A stretch of DNA of 20,000 nucleotides, from positions 6,060-26,059 of the forward strand of contig JAHBMJ010001633.1 in NCBI GenBank assembly GCA_018398765.1, written 5' to 3'. This document shows, piece after piece, positions 1 to 10,951 of this stretch. A program made the translations under genes and the position numbers. Origin of the DNA: Chromera velia (lineage: Eukaryota; Sar; Chromeraceae). The notes below the pieces were generated by a model that saw nothing but the letters and a program-made list of their open reading frames with translations, had not been told where the DNA came from and searched no databases. Position 1 is the stretch's first letter; the number at the start of each line of letters is the position of its first letter.

Positions 1-769
1 TCCACCCCCCTACTGTGTGTGTGTATGTGTATGTAGTTGGACCCTTTGCTCGCGGGGTTCATTCTTCGCACCTCTGGTTCAAATCCTGATTTCTCCTGAC
101 TGAAGGCGCCTCTCCTATCCAACACTTCAGGATCGTGGTCGTTGAAATCCCCGAGGACGACCACCTCTGCGTCAGGATCTTTTTCCAGAAGCTCCTCGAT
201 CTGCGAAGAAAAGATGGTGAGAGAAACCGCACATATGGATGTTAATTTTCTCGATGTGCACGTGGAGTGATTGAAGTTCTGTTGTTTTACTCGGAGAATG
301 AGAGAGGGAGCAAATCTGCGTATGTGAGGAAACAGCTATCTACCTCTGGCACCTTTCTACATCGTTCCATTTCATTTGTCCACCAAGGTCAAACACAAGG
401 GGTTTGTTCCCAACTGTGTATAATTTTCTTTGTAGAATTGTTCCTACCCACCTACCTTATTCCTTATTATGAGCGCCTCTGCTTCCCTGACGGAGCAGCT
501 GTCGCCCTCCCCCACCCCCATGCTTCTCTTGCTCTTCAGGTGCACCCCCACAACAATCAGGGTGAAAGAGGAGCCTGAGGGGAGAGGGACAGAGAAACGC
601 GCTAAGTAGTGCTTAGGAGCGCCTTGGGGGCTCTCTAAAGAGACCGCGCAGTTGGGGTTAGAGCTCACGAGAGTCTTCACCGTCTCTGCCGTGCGAACGA
701 GGGGATCTGTTGGCGGGAGGGTCAAGATGAATCCCGTCTGCATACATCATGCATGTATTGCAAGACTTT

Positions 770-807
<38 letters not shown>

Positions 808-1861
808 ATGCATGTGCGGGTATACATATGATACCTTCGTAGTAAAGTAAAAAGCCCAAAAGAACTTACGTGAAAGCAAAAAAAAGAGAGATTCAGCTTT
901 GCAGCTACTGGTAGCCACCTTCCAGATTGAGTCGTCGTCCTTTCAAAAACATTTAGTCAGACGTTGAATTAGCACCTTCGCATGACAAAACTTTGCAGCC
1001 ACTCCACAGTCTGTCAATGTCCAGTACTGCACAGGGTTGGTTGACATACCTGCTCATTGGTGCGGTCATCATTCCCATAAATGAGGTAGGGCTGAAAGGG
1101 AGTCGCCCAGCCAGGCAGGTATTTGTTTGTCTTCTCCAGAACGTCCCGCATCACCTGGCAGCCGTCCAGCTCAACCAAGTTGATCAGGTGGGGCTTGGGG
1201 TCCAATTTGGTCAGCTTGGCAGCGACCATCTCAAGATGCTTGTCCATAGTCTCGATGGAGTGACAGGGGTGATGGTGTTTGAACGGCTTTGCGTTGAATT
1301 TACCCTCTTCTTGGGGGCACTTCAGGTTTTGTGCCTGCACGTGGAGATTCTCAGCTACAGGCTCCACGACGTCGTGCATCCACCTGCAGGCAGCTAGACT
1401 CACATGCATGCAAGAAGTAGATCAACATCCATACGGACGGACATCTTGCAGAGCGCACGCTCAGACGGTAATTCATCATGTTCGTACACCAGAAGAAGGC
1501 ATAACTTTTTTGAGAGGCTCGAGAATGTCGTGCATCAATCTGCATGCAGAAACCGAACGCAACGAGGCGAACGGGTAGGTTTGTCTGGAAGACATCACAG
1601 AGTAAGGCAAGATCCAAAGAACTCCTAACCGACAACCGCGCTGCATGTAGTGTGACTGACTGACCTGAGTCGTGTGCAGGCCTCCGAGTTTGTTGAGAAG
1701 GCCCATTCGACGTTCCAAGTGGCCACGTGAAAGAGGGAGCCAGGCGTGTTCTCGGGCCCATCCTCAGCCTCAGGGTCACTGACAGGCTTGTGGGACTTCA
1801 CGTCAGGGCACTCATCTGCGAACTTGGAGCCGAATGGTGTCGTCGGGACCTCCAAGAATCT
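1..1861 (-). CDS. Endonuclease/exonuclease/phosphatase (DNase I-like) family protein, partial, 4 exons seen
   Basis: Exons read on the minus strand are 1861-1665, 1383-1050, 737-456 and 200 to the left edge. Joins are in frame: phase 2 after the first, phase 0 after the next two. EEP hallmarks occur in order: ATWNVEW at the start of the domain, LINLVEL (the glutamate motif), a YGNDDRTNEQTG segment resembling the conserved turn before strand G(F/L)IL, VVGVHLKS (catalytic histidine motif) and VVLGDFNDHD (catalytic aspartate and asparagine). The final SDH motif would lie beyond the left edge. Such enzymes cleave phosphodiester or phosphate bonds using Mg2+; the substrate cannot be told here. Exon 1861-1665 follows a strong pyrimidine tract and CGGCAG acceptor and has no ATG, so at least one 5' exon lies upstream and was not found. 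The last stretch near position 1 reads into a CA repeat and may already be intron. Confidence 0.85.
775..806. repeat. (TG)n microsatellite
   Basis: A nearly perfect TG run in the EEP intron between exons 1050 and 737. It is followed directly by a TGCATGCA palindrome at 805-812. Confidence 0.95.
1490..1539 (-). pseudogene. Duplicated exon start (pseudo-exon) inside the first visible EEP intron
   Basis: The acceptor and first codons here (CTGCATGCAG then residues LMHDILEPL) match the acceptor and start of the real exon at 1383 (CTGCCTGCAG then WMHDVVEPV). About 35 aligned bases carry roughly eight differences. The copy is open from the acceptor to a possible GTGTAC donor at 1489, but it would leave phase 1, which does not fit the next exon, and the frame closes soon after. 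I infer a local duplication that is not an intact alternative exon. Confidence 0.6.
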
Positions 1862-1927
1862 CTGCCGAAAGAGAGAGCGAGCAGGAAGACAGACAGGGAA
1901 AATGAATCCCTTTCTTGCTTTTTTTCA

Positions 1928-1928
<1 letters not shown>

Positions 1929-1967
<39 letters not shown>

Positions 1968-1990
1968 ACTGACTGTCTATCTATCTATCG

Positions 1991-2022
<32 letters not shown>

Positions 2023-2040
2023 GTCTATCTATGTATCTGT
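1929..2040. repeat. (CTGT)n then (CTAT)n compound microsatellite
   Basis: Tetranucleotide CTGT units to about 1960 are followed by CTAT/CTGT units to about 2040. The run lies just upstream of the EEP exon that starts at 1861, hence in an intron or the 5' flank of that gene. Confidence 0.95.
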
Positions 2041-2100
2041 CTGCCCTTATCTCTTTATTTATTTCTCTAGTTTCTTTCGTTCCCCCACCCCCTCCCCAAC

Positions 2101-2110
2101 CTCTCTCTCC

Positions 2111-2173
<63 letters not shown>
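2101..2173. repeat. (CT)n(CA)n(GA)n self-complementary microsatellite
   Basis: A CT run (2101-2129), a CA run (to 2148) and a GA run (to 2173) are joined without spacers. The CT and GA arms are complementary and can fold back over the CA run as a loop. Open frames through this stretch are repeat artefacts. Confidence 0.95.
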
Positions 2174-3166
2174 TCCGGGGGAACAAGAACTTGAAGACCA
2201 CTTAACGAAGACCAGTGGGGTACGAGAGGCAGGTGGAAGAGCGCGGAAGAGCAAGCAAGGCAAGGGAACAAACAGAAAGTGCGCAGATAGGATCAGAAAG
2301 TACGAGTGTACTCATCGTCACATCTTGCCTTGTCACATGGTATTTGTTTTGTGAGTGAACATGCAAATATGTGGCCTTTGTGTGTATGCATACGAGGGCA
2401 TGCCAGCAACAAGAAAAGCTGGAGCCATGTGTGCGCTTCCTTACACAGGATTCGACAAACATGCTGATCGACTCACTCCCACATTCGGTTCCCTGCAGAC
2501 GCTTTCGTCCTTTGCGTCTGAACCGTGCAACCGCAGACTGCTGCAAAGCTGCACTTGGGCCACGAGAAATAACATCAGTGCCCTTGAGCGTTCCATCTTA
2601 GTGGAAAATCAACCTCGCCCGATTACTTTATACGTACGTATATTTTGCTACCAAGACATCTGTATGTCTCGGCCAGGGGATGGATGTATTATTATGAATC
2701 AAGATGGAAGAAGAAGAGCCCCCCGTCTCCGTCTCCTCGAAATTCGATCGAAAAAGGAAGATGGGGCACCTCTCTATATATCGACGCAATCAAGTGCGAA
2801 ACGCAGAACGTCTTCATGCAGAAGCGGTAATTCTGCGCATGGGTCTTCACGAATGAGGATCGTGGTGTGACTGGGTGCCGGCTAGCTGCCGTGCGAGAAA
2901 GGGAAAGGTTTTGTTCGCTTCGATTGATCATGCATGCAGTGTGCACGTCTGATTGCTTACATGCATTTTTGCATATATACAGTTTTGATATCGAAAATTA
3001 ATTAGATAACAAAGACTATATCGCCTCGGGGGGCAGCTCAGCTCTGCTGAGATCAGCCGAGAGGCCCTGAGATCGCACGCATCCGCATAACGCATTTTTC
3101 CATTTTTGGGGGGGGGATATCATATTCGCGGTTCGGTCTCCGTCACGGTCGCCCAAATTCCAAAAT

Positions 3167-3262
3167 GTGCCCCTCAAGCAACTCGCACGGAGCCGCGATC
3201 GCATTATAATATTACATACTTCGCTCTTCATGATACGTGCCCCTCAAGTAACTCGCACGGAG
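3167..3262. repeat. Pair of 26-bp direct repeats
   Basis: GTGCCCCTCAAG-C/T-AACTCGCACGGAG occurs at 3167-3192 and 3237-3262 with one difference, 70 bp apart start to start. The intervening 44 bp is AT-rich and unrelated. No function is evident. Confidence 0.9.
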
Positions 3263-3705
3263 TTAAGTGCATATGTGTTCATGCGCGGTCCCGAAAAGCA
3301 TATTTTGCGCACGTTGCCGTGGCCCCCGCCATTTGCCCATGCATGCATTGCAGGCAAGACATGCCCAATTACCATGCAATCAAATTATGGCCGACCCCCT
3401 AAATGGCCCCCCGAGGCACTCACCCAACTGGTTGGGTGTATCCCGTGCATACTAAAATTTGTATGTTCATTAATGCATTAATTTCTTTCTTTTTTTTTTC
3501 TTGCCTGGCACAAAGCAACAATTAATTAAAAACTGTTGAAGCCCTCTGCACGTGGGGGGGAGGGGTCAGAGTCATAGATGCAGCTATAGTGAGCCCCCCC
3601 CTCCCAAGTTCGTCCGCGATAAAAGCCCTCATGCACTTTTCAAGGCATGCAGTGGCGCGCGCGCAGAGCTTGCGCGACAAAAAGTGCGTGCATGTGATCG
3701 CACGT

Positions 3706-3742
3706 AGATCGATCGATCGATATCGATTGCGATCGAGCTCGG
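3706..3742. promoter_or_regulatory. ATCGAT-rich palindromic block upstream of the SAM-like gene
   Basis: Overlapping GATCGATC and ATCGATATCGAT palindromes lie about 220-250 bp before the ATG at 3960. The regulatory reading is inference from position only; it may be simple sequence. Confidence 0.25.
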
Positions 3743-3959
3743 ATCAACGATTGCATGATCACTCAGTGATCGATGCCTGCAGTTGACCGAATCTGCATTG
3801 GGGTACACACACACCTCTTGATAAATCCTGCACTCACACGAAGGCATGCACCTGGGGCTGCAGGGCACTGGCCAAATTTGGAACACGGACCTTGGCATTC
3901 TTTCTCTCAACCCCTGACTTCTTCACAAAGCGCGCGTCTATTCCACTCGATCAGGCGCC

Positions 3960-5827
3960 ATGTCATCTCCGAGCGCCGCCAGCGTCAGGCGGGACCGCAT
4001 TCCGACGTCTGCAGCCACTTCTTACCAGTCGAAGAAAGTCCATCCTGTCGTCGGAGAGATCTACGTGGGAATCTCGAAGGTAGAGTTCCCTGCTACATGT
4101 CTGAAAAAAAACGCAGCATGCACGGAAGCATGCAGCACCCTGCACGTATCACACGCCGTACTGACCGGCTACGAATACATTCGTGCTCAAATACGACTGC
4201 TTGCAGGAACTAAAGCGTTGCGTACCCCCTGACAGCATCATTTGCTACACCGTCGACTACCTCGCCGCCAACTACGCAGAAGAGCTCAATGGCTTCGCGG
4301 AGATTTGGAATGGACGTCAGTCAGTGAATCTTTCGAACCCCGTGCACTCTCTGCGGCTCCTGAATTTCATTGCCTGCAGAGCTACCCTGTCAAGAGCATA
4401 GGAACACTCGTGGTTGTTTGACGCTGCATGAAAACGAGAGCGAAAACTACGAACGCGGGCTTTCGTCCTGTGAATTCGCGTGTCGATTGAAGTGAGAGCT
4501 CGCTGAATAGGCTGAGGCAATGATGGTCGGGAAACACACAAAGCAAGAAGCCTTGCTTCTTTCTTCTGATACCAAATGACCCTTAGTCCGGTCGATCGTC
4601 CTCTCCCAATCCTCTTTGCCGTGTCTTTTTTGCATCTTACAGCGTCGAGAGAGAATATGTGAAAGCGTTTGGCCACTAAAACTAATCTGCCTTGATGTCA
4701 ATAGTTGTTTCTACTTTCTACTCTTCTGAGCTGATTTCCCTCTTGCCCTTTTGCTTGAAAGACTGCAGCTGAGGAGATGGACATCGAACGTTTGCGCATG
4801 ATTCACTTTTTCTACTCACACAAGATCGGGATGCAAATCGTGGGACACTTCTGCAAAGCGGGATTCGACACAGTCAGTTAGTGGTAGTCAATGAATTTGT
4901 AAGGGAAACAGCAAACAAGTGAATTGCTGCGATGCGCTCAAGTCAATCAATCACTCTGTCAGGAAGGCAAATAGAATGGCAGGTAGGCGGGCGGGCAGGC
5001 AGGGTGTGTGGGCGTCTCTGCATCTATGTATCAGGGCATGTATTCATATGAATGGACGAATTTGAGTGCAGCTCGACTCTCTTCTGAACGTGCGGAAGGA
5101 CGGGCTGGAGTCCATCCAGAGGTACAACGAAGTCGAGTGGCTGCCTGGCCACAGACGGAGACTGGAAGTCAGTCACAGTCTGCCGCCTGCACCCATAATT
5201 CCCTCCCTCTTCTTGTGTTTCTCTCGTCTTGACTGCTGGTTCCCTCGATCTTCCTTCATCTTTTTTCCCTCGGCACTTTCCATGTGTATCTGTCCCATCG
5301 GATTACTTCTCTCACTCGATTGAGGCAACAAACTGCCCGCGTGAGAAGGAATTACAGTCATAAGACATGGCCAATACCAGCGAGCTCAGTCTGCCCACGT
5401 GCTTGCCGAAAAGCACCCGAGGTTCCTGTCCTCCTTCACTCATTCAGTCAGTTCCTCTTCTTCCTTTTTGAGCATGACGTTTGCCTCAAATTTCAATGAA
5501 ACACATGACCTCGTATCCTTCTACCTGCAGTATCTCTTTAGAGACATTGCTGCTCGAGTTGCTGCCTTCCGCCAAACCTTCGAGACGGCCCCTGTGCAGA
5601 CAGCCCTCGTCGAGACTGCAGCCCCCGCAGCTGAGGTCACGGCAGACCCCTACACGCTCCCTTCTGCGTCCTCAAACGCTGCCTATCTTTCAAACGCACA
5701 GAGGAGGTTGCAGCTGCAGCATCTGCTCGAGATCAAGAAGGGAAACGCGCAGAACGCCCTCACACTGACGCAAGCAAACGGAGGTGCCTGTATCCGGGCT
5801 GCACAAAGGATGGAGCGGATGAGTTAA
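3960..5827 (+). CDS. SAM-domain-like protein of unknown family, six exons
   Basis: Inferred exons are 3960-4079, 4207-4315, 4769-4872, 5072-5167, 5390-5446 and 5531-5827, summing to 783 bases (260 residues plus stop) with consistent phases. Four of the five donors read GTCAGT; acceptors include TTGCAG, CTGCAG and GTGCAG. The ATG at 3960 opens a basic, Ser-rich leader. Residues about 41-70 hold PPDSIICYTVDYLAANY, faintly like RIIa/DPY-30 docking helices. Residues about 95-145 read FCKAGFDTLDSLL, then GLESIQ, then WLPGHRRRL, resembling the core of a SAM protein-interaction domain. The C-terminal 98 residues are Ala-rich with a charged helix-like segment (RRLQLQHLLEIKK). I do not recognise an orthologue; a scaffold or cytoskeletal role is only a guess. 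The second donor is ambiguous: an alternative at 4324 plus a 30-base exon at 4380-4409 also keeps frame. Confidence 0.75.
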
Positions 5828-5858
5828 CGGAGTCAACCTCACACGACACATTAGAAAC

Positions 5859-5864
5859 AATAAA
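5859..5864 (+). terminator. Possible polyadenylation signal AATAAA
   Basis: AATAAA lies 32 bases after the stop codon of the gene ending at 5827. Position fits a poly(A) signal, but this lineage may not use the animal hexamer. Confidence 0.35.
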
Positions 5865-6020
5865 CTCAAAACAGCAGAGTCTCGGTCCTTCAATGAAAAT
5901 TCTAGAATGAAGCAGCTTACAGTCGCTTGGAAACCATTGCATGGACTTGTACACAAGTGGCATCATCTGCTTAGTCGTGGCAGCAAGTCAATTGTATAAC
6001 AATCAGGCCGATGTGTGAAA

Positions 6021-6022
<2 letters not shown>

Positions 6023-6070
<48 letters not shown>

Positions 6071-6120
6071 GCGTGTGTGTGTGTGCGTGTGTATGTTTGT
6101 GTGTGTGCGTGTGCGTGTGT
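6023..6120. repeat. (TG)n microsatellite with CG interruptions
   Basis: A long TG run with scattered TGCG units, in the spacer between convergent genes. Confidence 0.95.
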
Positions 6121-6128
6121 TTACCTAT

Positions 6129-6132
<4 letters not shown>

Positions 6133-6192
<60 letters not shown>

Positions 6193-6232
6193 TACAAATT
6201 TTTACAAACAAACCTCATGTCTCTCGTTTGTT

Positions 6233-6286
<54 letters not shown>

Positions 6287-6290
6287 TGTG
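6133..6290. repeat. Large imperfect inverted repeat built of microsatellites
   Basis: The left arm is (AC)n 6133-6160, (AG)n 6161-6189, then ACAAACAAAC at 6204-6213. The right arm is GTTTGTTTGT at 6226-6235, (TC)n to 6269, then (TG)n to 6290. Each block of one arm is the complement of the matching block of the other, in mirror order, around a 12-base loop and one 14-base bulge. It lies between the 3' ends of two convergent genes. Confidence 0.85.
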
Positions 6291-6299
6291 TATCTTTTT

Positions 6300-6960
6300 T
6301 ATTAGCTTGTCTCTAAGTCTGTTTACATACAATTTCTTTCTTTGTTTGTTTGCTAGTTTGTTTGTTTGTTTTAGTTTGTTTCTTTGTCTGCTTTCATTTC
6401 TTAAATTTGTTTTTCTAATAACATATAGTTATGGGTAATCAATCTTTCAAAAAATATACGTCTCAAATAGTTTAGAAGTACAAAACGGCGATACTGCTCG
6501 GATCAGAACAAGTATTTGCATAAGTAATATTTCCTTAGACATAAACTTCGATCAAATAAATTTTACATGTGTTTTCAGTAGTGTTTTTAATATTTTAGAC
6601 TTCATAACGAGCCCTATATAATTTTTATATGATGCCAAACCTAATCAAATTGAAGGTTTTCATTTAAGTGAATGGTAACTACTGAGTATAAATACTAAAT
6701 AGTATCAGAGATATAGTGCTACGTTGTATACCATATACGTAGCAAAACTAACCAGACTCAGTACGAAAGAAGTCAGATATAATTCATGTTATCGGCTTTC
6801 TCGTGGTCCATTGCCGAAAAAAAACTTACCGGAGAACTTAGTTCTTCGACTTGCAAAAAGAGAGCATTGCTCAGAGCAAAGACTTTGTTTGATCTCTCCA
6901 CTAACATGTTTTTTTCACGGTAGCCCTGTAGAGACTCTACTAGAGAGTTGTAAGACATTC
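6300..6960. other. AT-rich block, no gene seen
   Basis: Base composition drops to clearly AT-rich compared with the balanced flanks. The first 120 bases are TTTG/TTTC-like simple sequence. The remainder is unique-looking, with small palindromes such as GCTACGT...ACGTAGC at 6718-6743 and AGTATAAATACT near 6686. No frame shows a motif. Origin is unknown: a decayed mobile element or an organelle-derived insert are possible. Confidence 0.4.
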
Positions 6961-6982
6961 TCCATTCACTGCCTTTTCTGCT

Positions 6983-6988
6983 TTTATT
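6983..6988 (-). terminator. Possible MCM8 polyadenylation signal AATAAA
   Basis: TTTATT on the plus strand, that is AATAAA on the minus strand, 40 bases past the MCM8 stop at 7028. Suggestive by position only. Confidence 0.35.
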
Positions 6989-7027
6989 CGCTTCTCTTCC
7001 CTTACCCCTTCCGCTTAAATCCATTTA

Positions 7028-9381
7028 CTACACGTTCACCTTGAAAGTGTCCGTCCCTGCTTTCAGCAGAGATCCGTCATCTCGAACTGCAATCACAGGG
7101 ACCCGGCCCATCGATCCACACACAATTAAGCACACGTACAGCATTCCACCCAAATGAATGCCCACCTGTGAATCGAACGATCAATTAAGGGAAGCCAGAG
7201 GAGGGTGATGAGAAGTGTGTGTGCGAGAATTCTAAAAGACGGCAGCCCACCACAAGCAAAAGAAAATGGGGAGGGGCTCCTGAGTAGCCCGCTGAAAGTG
7301 CAAAAATGGGCTCCTTCGTCACACCCGCCCTGTTGCAGCCGCCGAGCAAAATGATACATCGGAAGGCCAAAACAAGAAAAGAAGTCTGCATGTATGTTCA
7401 ATGGGAAATAGTCACGTTCTTGCCTTGCCGACCGACCTGCCTCTAGCACTACATCGAACATGTCACGGTCGACCCCATAAAGCCCAAAGAGCCGCTTCAG
7501 ATCCTGAAGGGGGGGTGGGGGGGGCGACGGTGAGAGAAAACAGGCAGACATGCAAGTAGACAAGCAGGCGAGATGAAGCGGCGTCTCAGATCAACAAGAA
7601 GAAATCGGGAGGAAGAAAGGGGAGTGAATCATGTTCCAAACCCGCAAAGCATCCTTTCACTTCCGCAAAGTGGGATTGGCGGAATCATTTTTGTGCGCAG
7701 AGACAGACGGAGAAGTGTCTCTGTCGCACTCCGAAACTCGACTTATTCCCATCTGCATGTGCGTCCTCCTGCATCCTTCCCGACGACGTAATAAGCGCAA
7801 GACCAAAGCGCAAGACTGGTCTCTTCCAAAAGTGATGGTGGTTTCTCTCTCGGTGTGTTTCCATTGCCTTGTCATTCAGAAACGTGAAAGCCAGGCTGAC
7901 CTGAGAATCGGGCTAGATCGAGTTGGTTGAATTCAAAATTTCCAAAAACAATTCTTTTTGCAGCTAAAGGTTTGATGAATTAATCAGATGATCATCCCTC
8001 GTTTCCCGACTGACCTCTCGGGAGACGGAGGCACCCTTCGAGAACTTTTGCGCGAGGGCTTTGCGGATGATGGCCGCCCTGCATGCAGAAGAAATAACAT
8101 AATCCCAATTCTTTTTTGAGACTGCTCGCCGATGTCCAATACACGATGCTCAAAGACGCAATCCCAGAACAGAATCACCACACTGGAAGGAGAATTCTGT
8201 GATTCATCTGTCTGATGTCACGTCTGCATCTCTGTGTCTCCGTTCACTTTCCGGCTGTCCATCCCCCATTGCCTCTTCTCTCTCCCTACGGCTTCATATC
8301 CATCTGTCGCATCATTGATCTGCCTCCCACGACCCCCCCTGTCCTTTCTCCTTCCCTTGATTCATTTCTAGTTAGTGTACAGGACTCTATTTGACTTGAT
8401 CGAGGATCAGTCATTCCACTAAGTGACTCATCGGCTCACTTCGCTGCAGGTGATTTCCCAGTCCTCAGCCTGCCAGAGGGTCCCTTCCAAGCCTGCACCC
8501 AAATTCTCCCTCCATTCATGCATGCATTCCCCCTCTATATTTAGACACATCTCATGCAACCCCCCGGGGGGAGGGGGTCACACATGCACAAAAGAGAGCA
8601 CAAACATAGTGTAAAAGCAACCTGAGGCGCCGCAACGAATCACTTTCCAAAAGCAAAGGGGGCACCTTTCAAAGTGACAAAAAGAAGCCTGAGAAAGAAG
8701 ACAAGTAGAGAATTAGGCATCGCGATGCCTCCCTCATTCTTCAAACACTTGAAAGCAAAGCCCATACGTACTCTCAATCACATGCGCCAGCTTCTCCTGT
8801 CCTGCTGTCTTGCTGCATACTTTCCTAGAGTGGAAGATATTCCAGCCCACAACCCACCCACCCACTCATCCACCCCCCGACTCCAACCCAGACCCAAAGA
8901 CCGACCTCAGGGTCTGCCACGTCGTCTCTGCTGCCCAGTTCCGTCTCCTGTACAATCTCCCAGACGTCCCTCACGTGAGACACCGTCACCTCCTCACTCA
9001 ACTCCGCTCGGGCTCTGGCCTGCACGTGCATGGGCTTTCTTTCTTTCGTTCAAATGCATCAGGGTGTGGGAAGACCAAGATCAGAGAGGCACAGATGAGC
9101 TCAAAAGGTAGTGCAAGACGGTCTTGGAGAAGCTGAGTGAGAGCATTACAAAGCGCGTACTTTTTCTTATATCTCCCTATTTTTTCTCTTTCCCACTTCA
9201 GTCCCCTGTTTTTCTGCATTACCCAACCAACTGCTGAACTGCCTGCCGACCGACCTGTGAGAGTCTGATGAGAGCCTCCAGCTGTCTGGGGGTCACCGGG
9301 AGGCTCCTCGAGTGCTCGTTCACTCCCTCTCGCAACTGGAGGTACAGACGTTTCAGTTCGGCCTTTGCAGGCTCCGACAGT
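7028..9381 (-). other. MCM8: MCM8 exons 16-21: AAA+ lid and C-terminal winged helix
   Basis: Exon 16 gives [17 protein letters not shown] and [13 protein letters not shown]. Exon 17 gives [23 protein letters not shown]. Both align closely with the human lid. Exon 18 (53 bases) is a basic linker found by phase (0 in, 2 out). Exon 19 gives [12 protein letters not shown], exon 20 gives [22 protein letters not shown], and exon 21 gives [19 protein letters not shown] with stop at 7028. The last three match the winged-helix tail of MCM8. Confidence 0.9.
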
Positions 9382-10338
9382 CTGCAAGCAGGAGTTCGGC
9401 AGTCAAATAGATGAAAAGGGAAAGAGAAGGAGAAGTAAAGTCTGAATGAATTCCAAGTTGAGCGCATGGACAAAATCTCGTAACCATTAAATTTTTGATC
9501 CTCCACGCATGCAGCCATCCATCAATCTATCCCTCAAGCAATGCACACCTATTCTCAAAAGTACGTGTGAGCACATATACAAAGAGACACACGCACAGCA
9601 CCCACGCATGGGTAATGCCCCTGCGAGACGACCTGATGAAACAAGAAAGAAAAAACAAAAACAGAAAAAAGGGAGTCGGACCTGGGCGCCACAAAGGCAC
9701 GGGCGTAGCGGACAAGAGTCTGGAATAGGGGGGCCGGAAGAAGGTCACCTGTTTGCTGTCAGTGAACTCACGCAGCAGCACAAAATTCATATTCATGCAT
9801 CTATGTCAGAGGAGAACAGAATACATGTAAGATCTTTGACGCACCGCACGGCTGGCTGCGGCAGTGACACAGGGCCAATATTGTTCGATATTTCTCCAAA
9901 GCATACGCATGCAACGTGAAAGTGAGCAACGCCCTGTCCAGGAACGTTCTCCGACCGTTGCAGTCACTTGAAGCAAGCCTGAAACAGAGCAGCAGACCTA
10001 CTCCCTTTCGATGGAGGGGGGGTTCAGAAAAAGAATGGAGGGATCTCAAAACAAGAAACAAGGAAGGAAGTCGAAGAAACTCCCTGGTGCTGCACTCGAA
10101 CGACAAAGTCATTGAAGTTGTGTCTGATTGATTGAGCAATTGAGCGAAAATAAAAGTACTATCCCAACGAACACACCTACCTGTACAGCTTTGCACCTTG
10201 CCACCAGGCTGTCGTCGAGGAGACGGGAGAGTCCCCCTCCTCCGCCCCCCTCCAACATCATCTGGGTGGACAGACCTCTCTCGTCTCCATCTAGAGGACG
10301 CAGGTTCCGCATCTGCACGTCCTCTCTCTTGACACACA

Positions 10339-10388
<50 letters not shown>

Positions 10389-10915
10389 AGGGAGAGAGAG
10401 AGAGGAGAAGAGAGAGGAGGGGGGTCACATGAGTTGTGGCCCACACGCGGAGGATTGAAAACACATTCCCCTCCCCAGATACGTATCCACATGTGCCGAC
10501 TACCCACCGACATGAACATGCACCATCCACACTGCTGTAGCATTGCACTCAGACCATGTGTTTTTAAATAAGCCGTGTGATCATTTCATGTCATGCACTT
10601 CGATCTGCATGGAATCCTCGAAACGAGCTCTTCAATGAGGTCCTTGCTTTTGTCTGTCTGAAAAAAGAATGAACAGAAGAGCAATACAAGCGGACGGCAC
10701 CCGGCCAACACTTTTCATCCTCCCAAAAAAGTCCATCCCCCTCTTTTGAGTCCAGGCCTTCCCACCTTGATCAGCTTTTGGGTCATGAACAGGTCGTGTT
10801 GGGGGTCCATTTGGTCCCTGCATTTTCAAAAGGGGCGACACACAGAACTTCAGAGAGGGATGGGTTGAGAGTCACAGGGCAATAGGACACGTGCGAGAAA
10901 AACTCTCTCTACTCT

Positions 10916-10951
<36 letters not shown>

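Larger units (their letters stand above)
2174..3959. other. Spacer between divergent genes, no coding region supported
   Basis: The stretch lies between the minus-strand EEP gene and the plus-strand gene at 3960. Several frames of 60-170 codons are open, but none shows a recognisable motif, a consistent splice chain or biased composition. The missing 5' exon of the EEP gene could be here. The spacer holds a 26-bp direct repeat (3167-3262), TGCATGCA at 2931 and 3340, a T run at 3489-3500 and an ATCGAT-rich block near 3710. Promoters for both genes are expected here, but no core element can be named. Confidence 0.5.

Noticed and set aside
1746-2354. Plus-strand frame of 202 codons
   Set aside because: It is mostly CTGT/CTAT/CT/CA repeat and overlaps the EEP exon on the other strand.
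4380-4409. Small extra exon in the SAM-like gene
   Set aside because: It keeps frame only with a weaker donor at 4324; the GTCAGT donor at 4316 joined to 4769 is simpler and matches the other donors.
6003-6438. Several long overlapping frames rich in Cys/Val, His/Thr, Arg/Glu or Leu/Ser
   Set aside because: They are translations of TG, AC, AG and TC microsatellites.
8101-8182. Minus-strand segment reading [12 protein letters not shown] as an MCM8 exon
   Set aside because: It needs phase 2 upstream and leaves no fitting donor; exon 8492-8440 joins exons 17 and 19 with exact phases.
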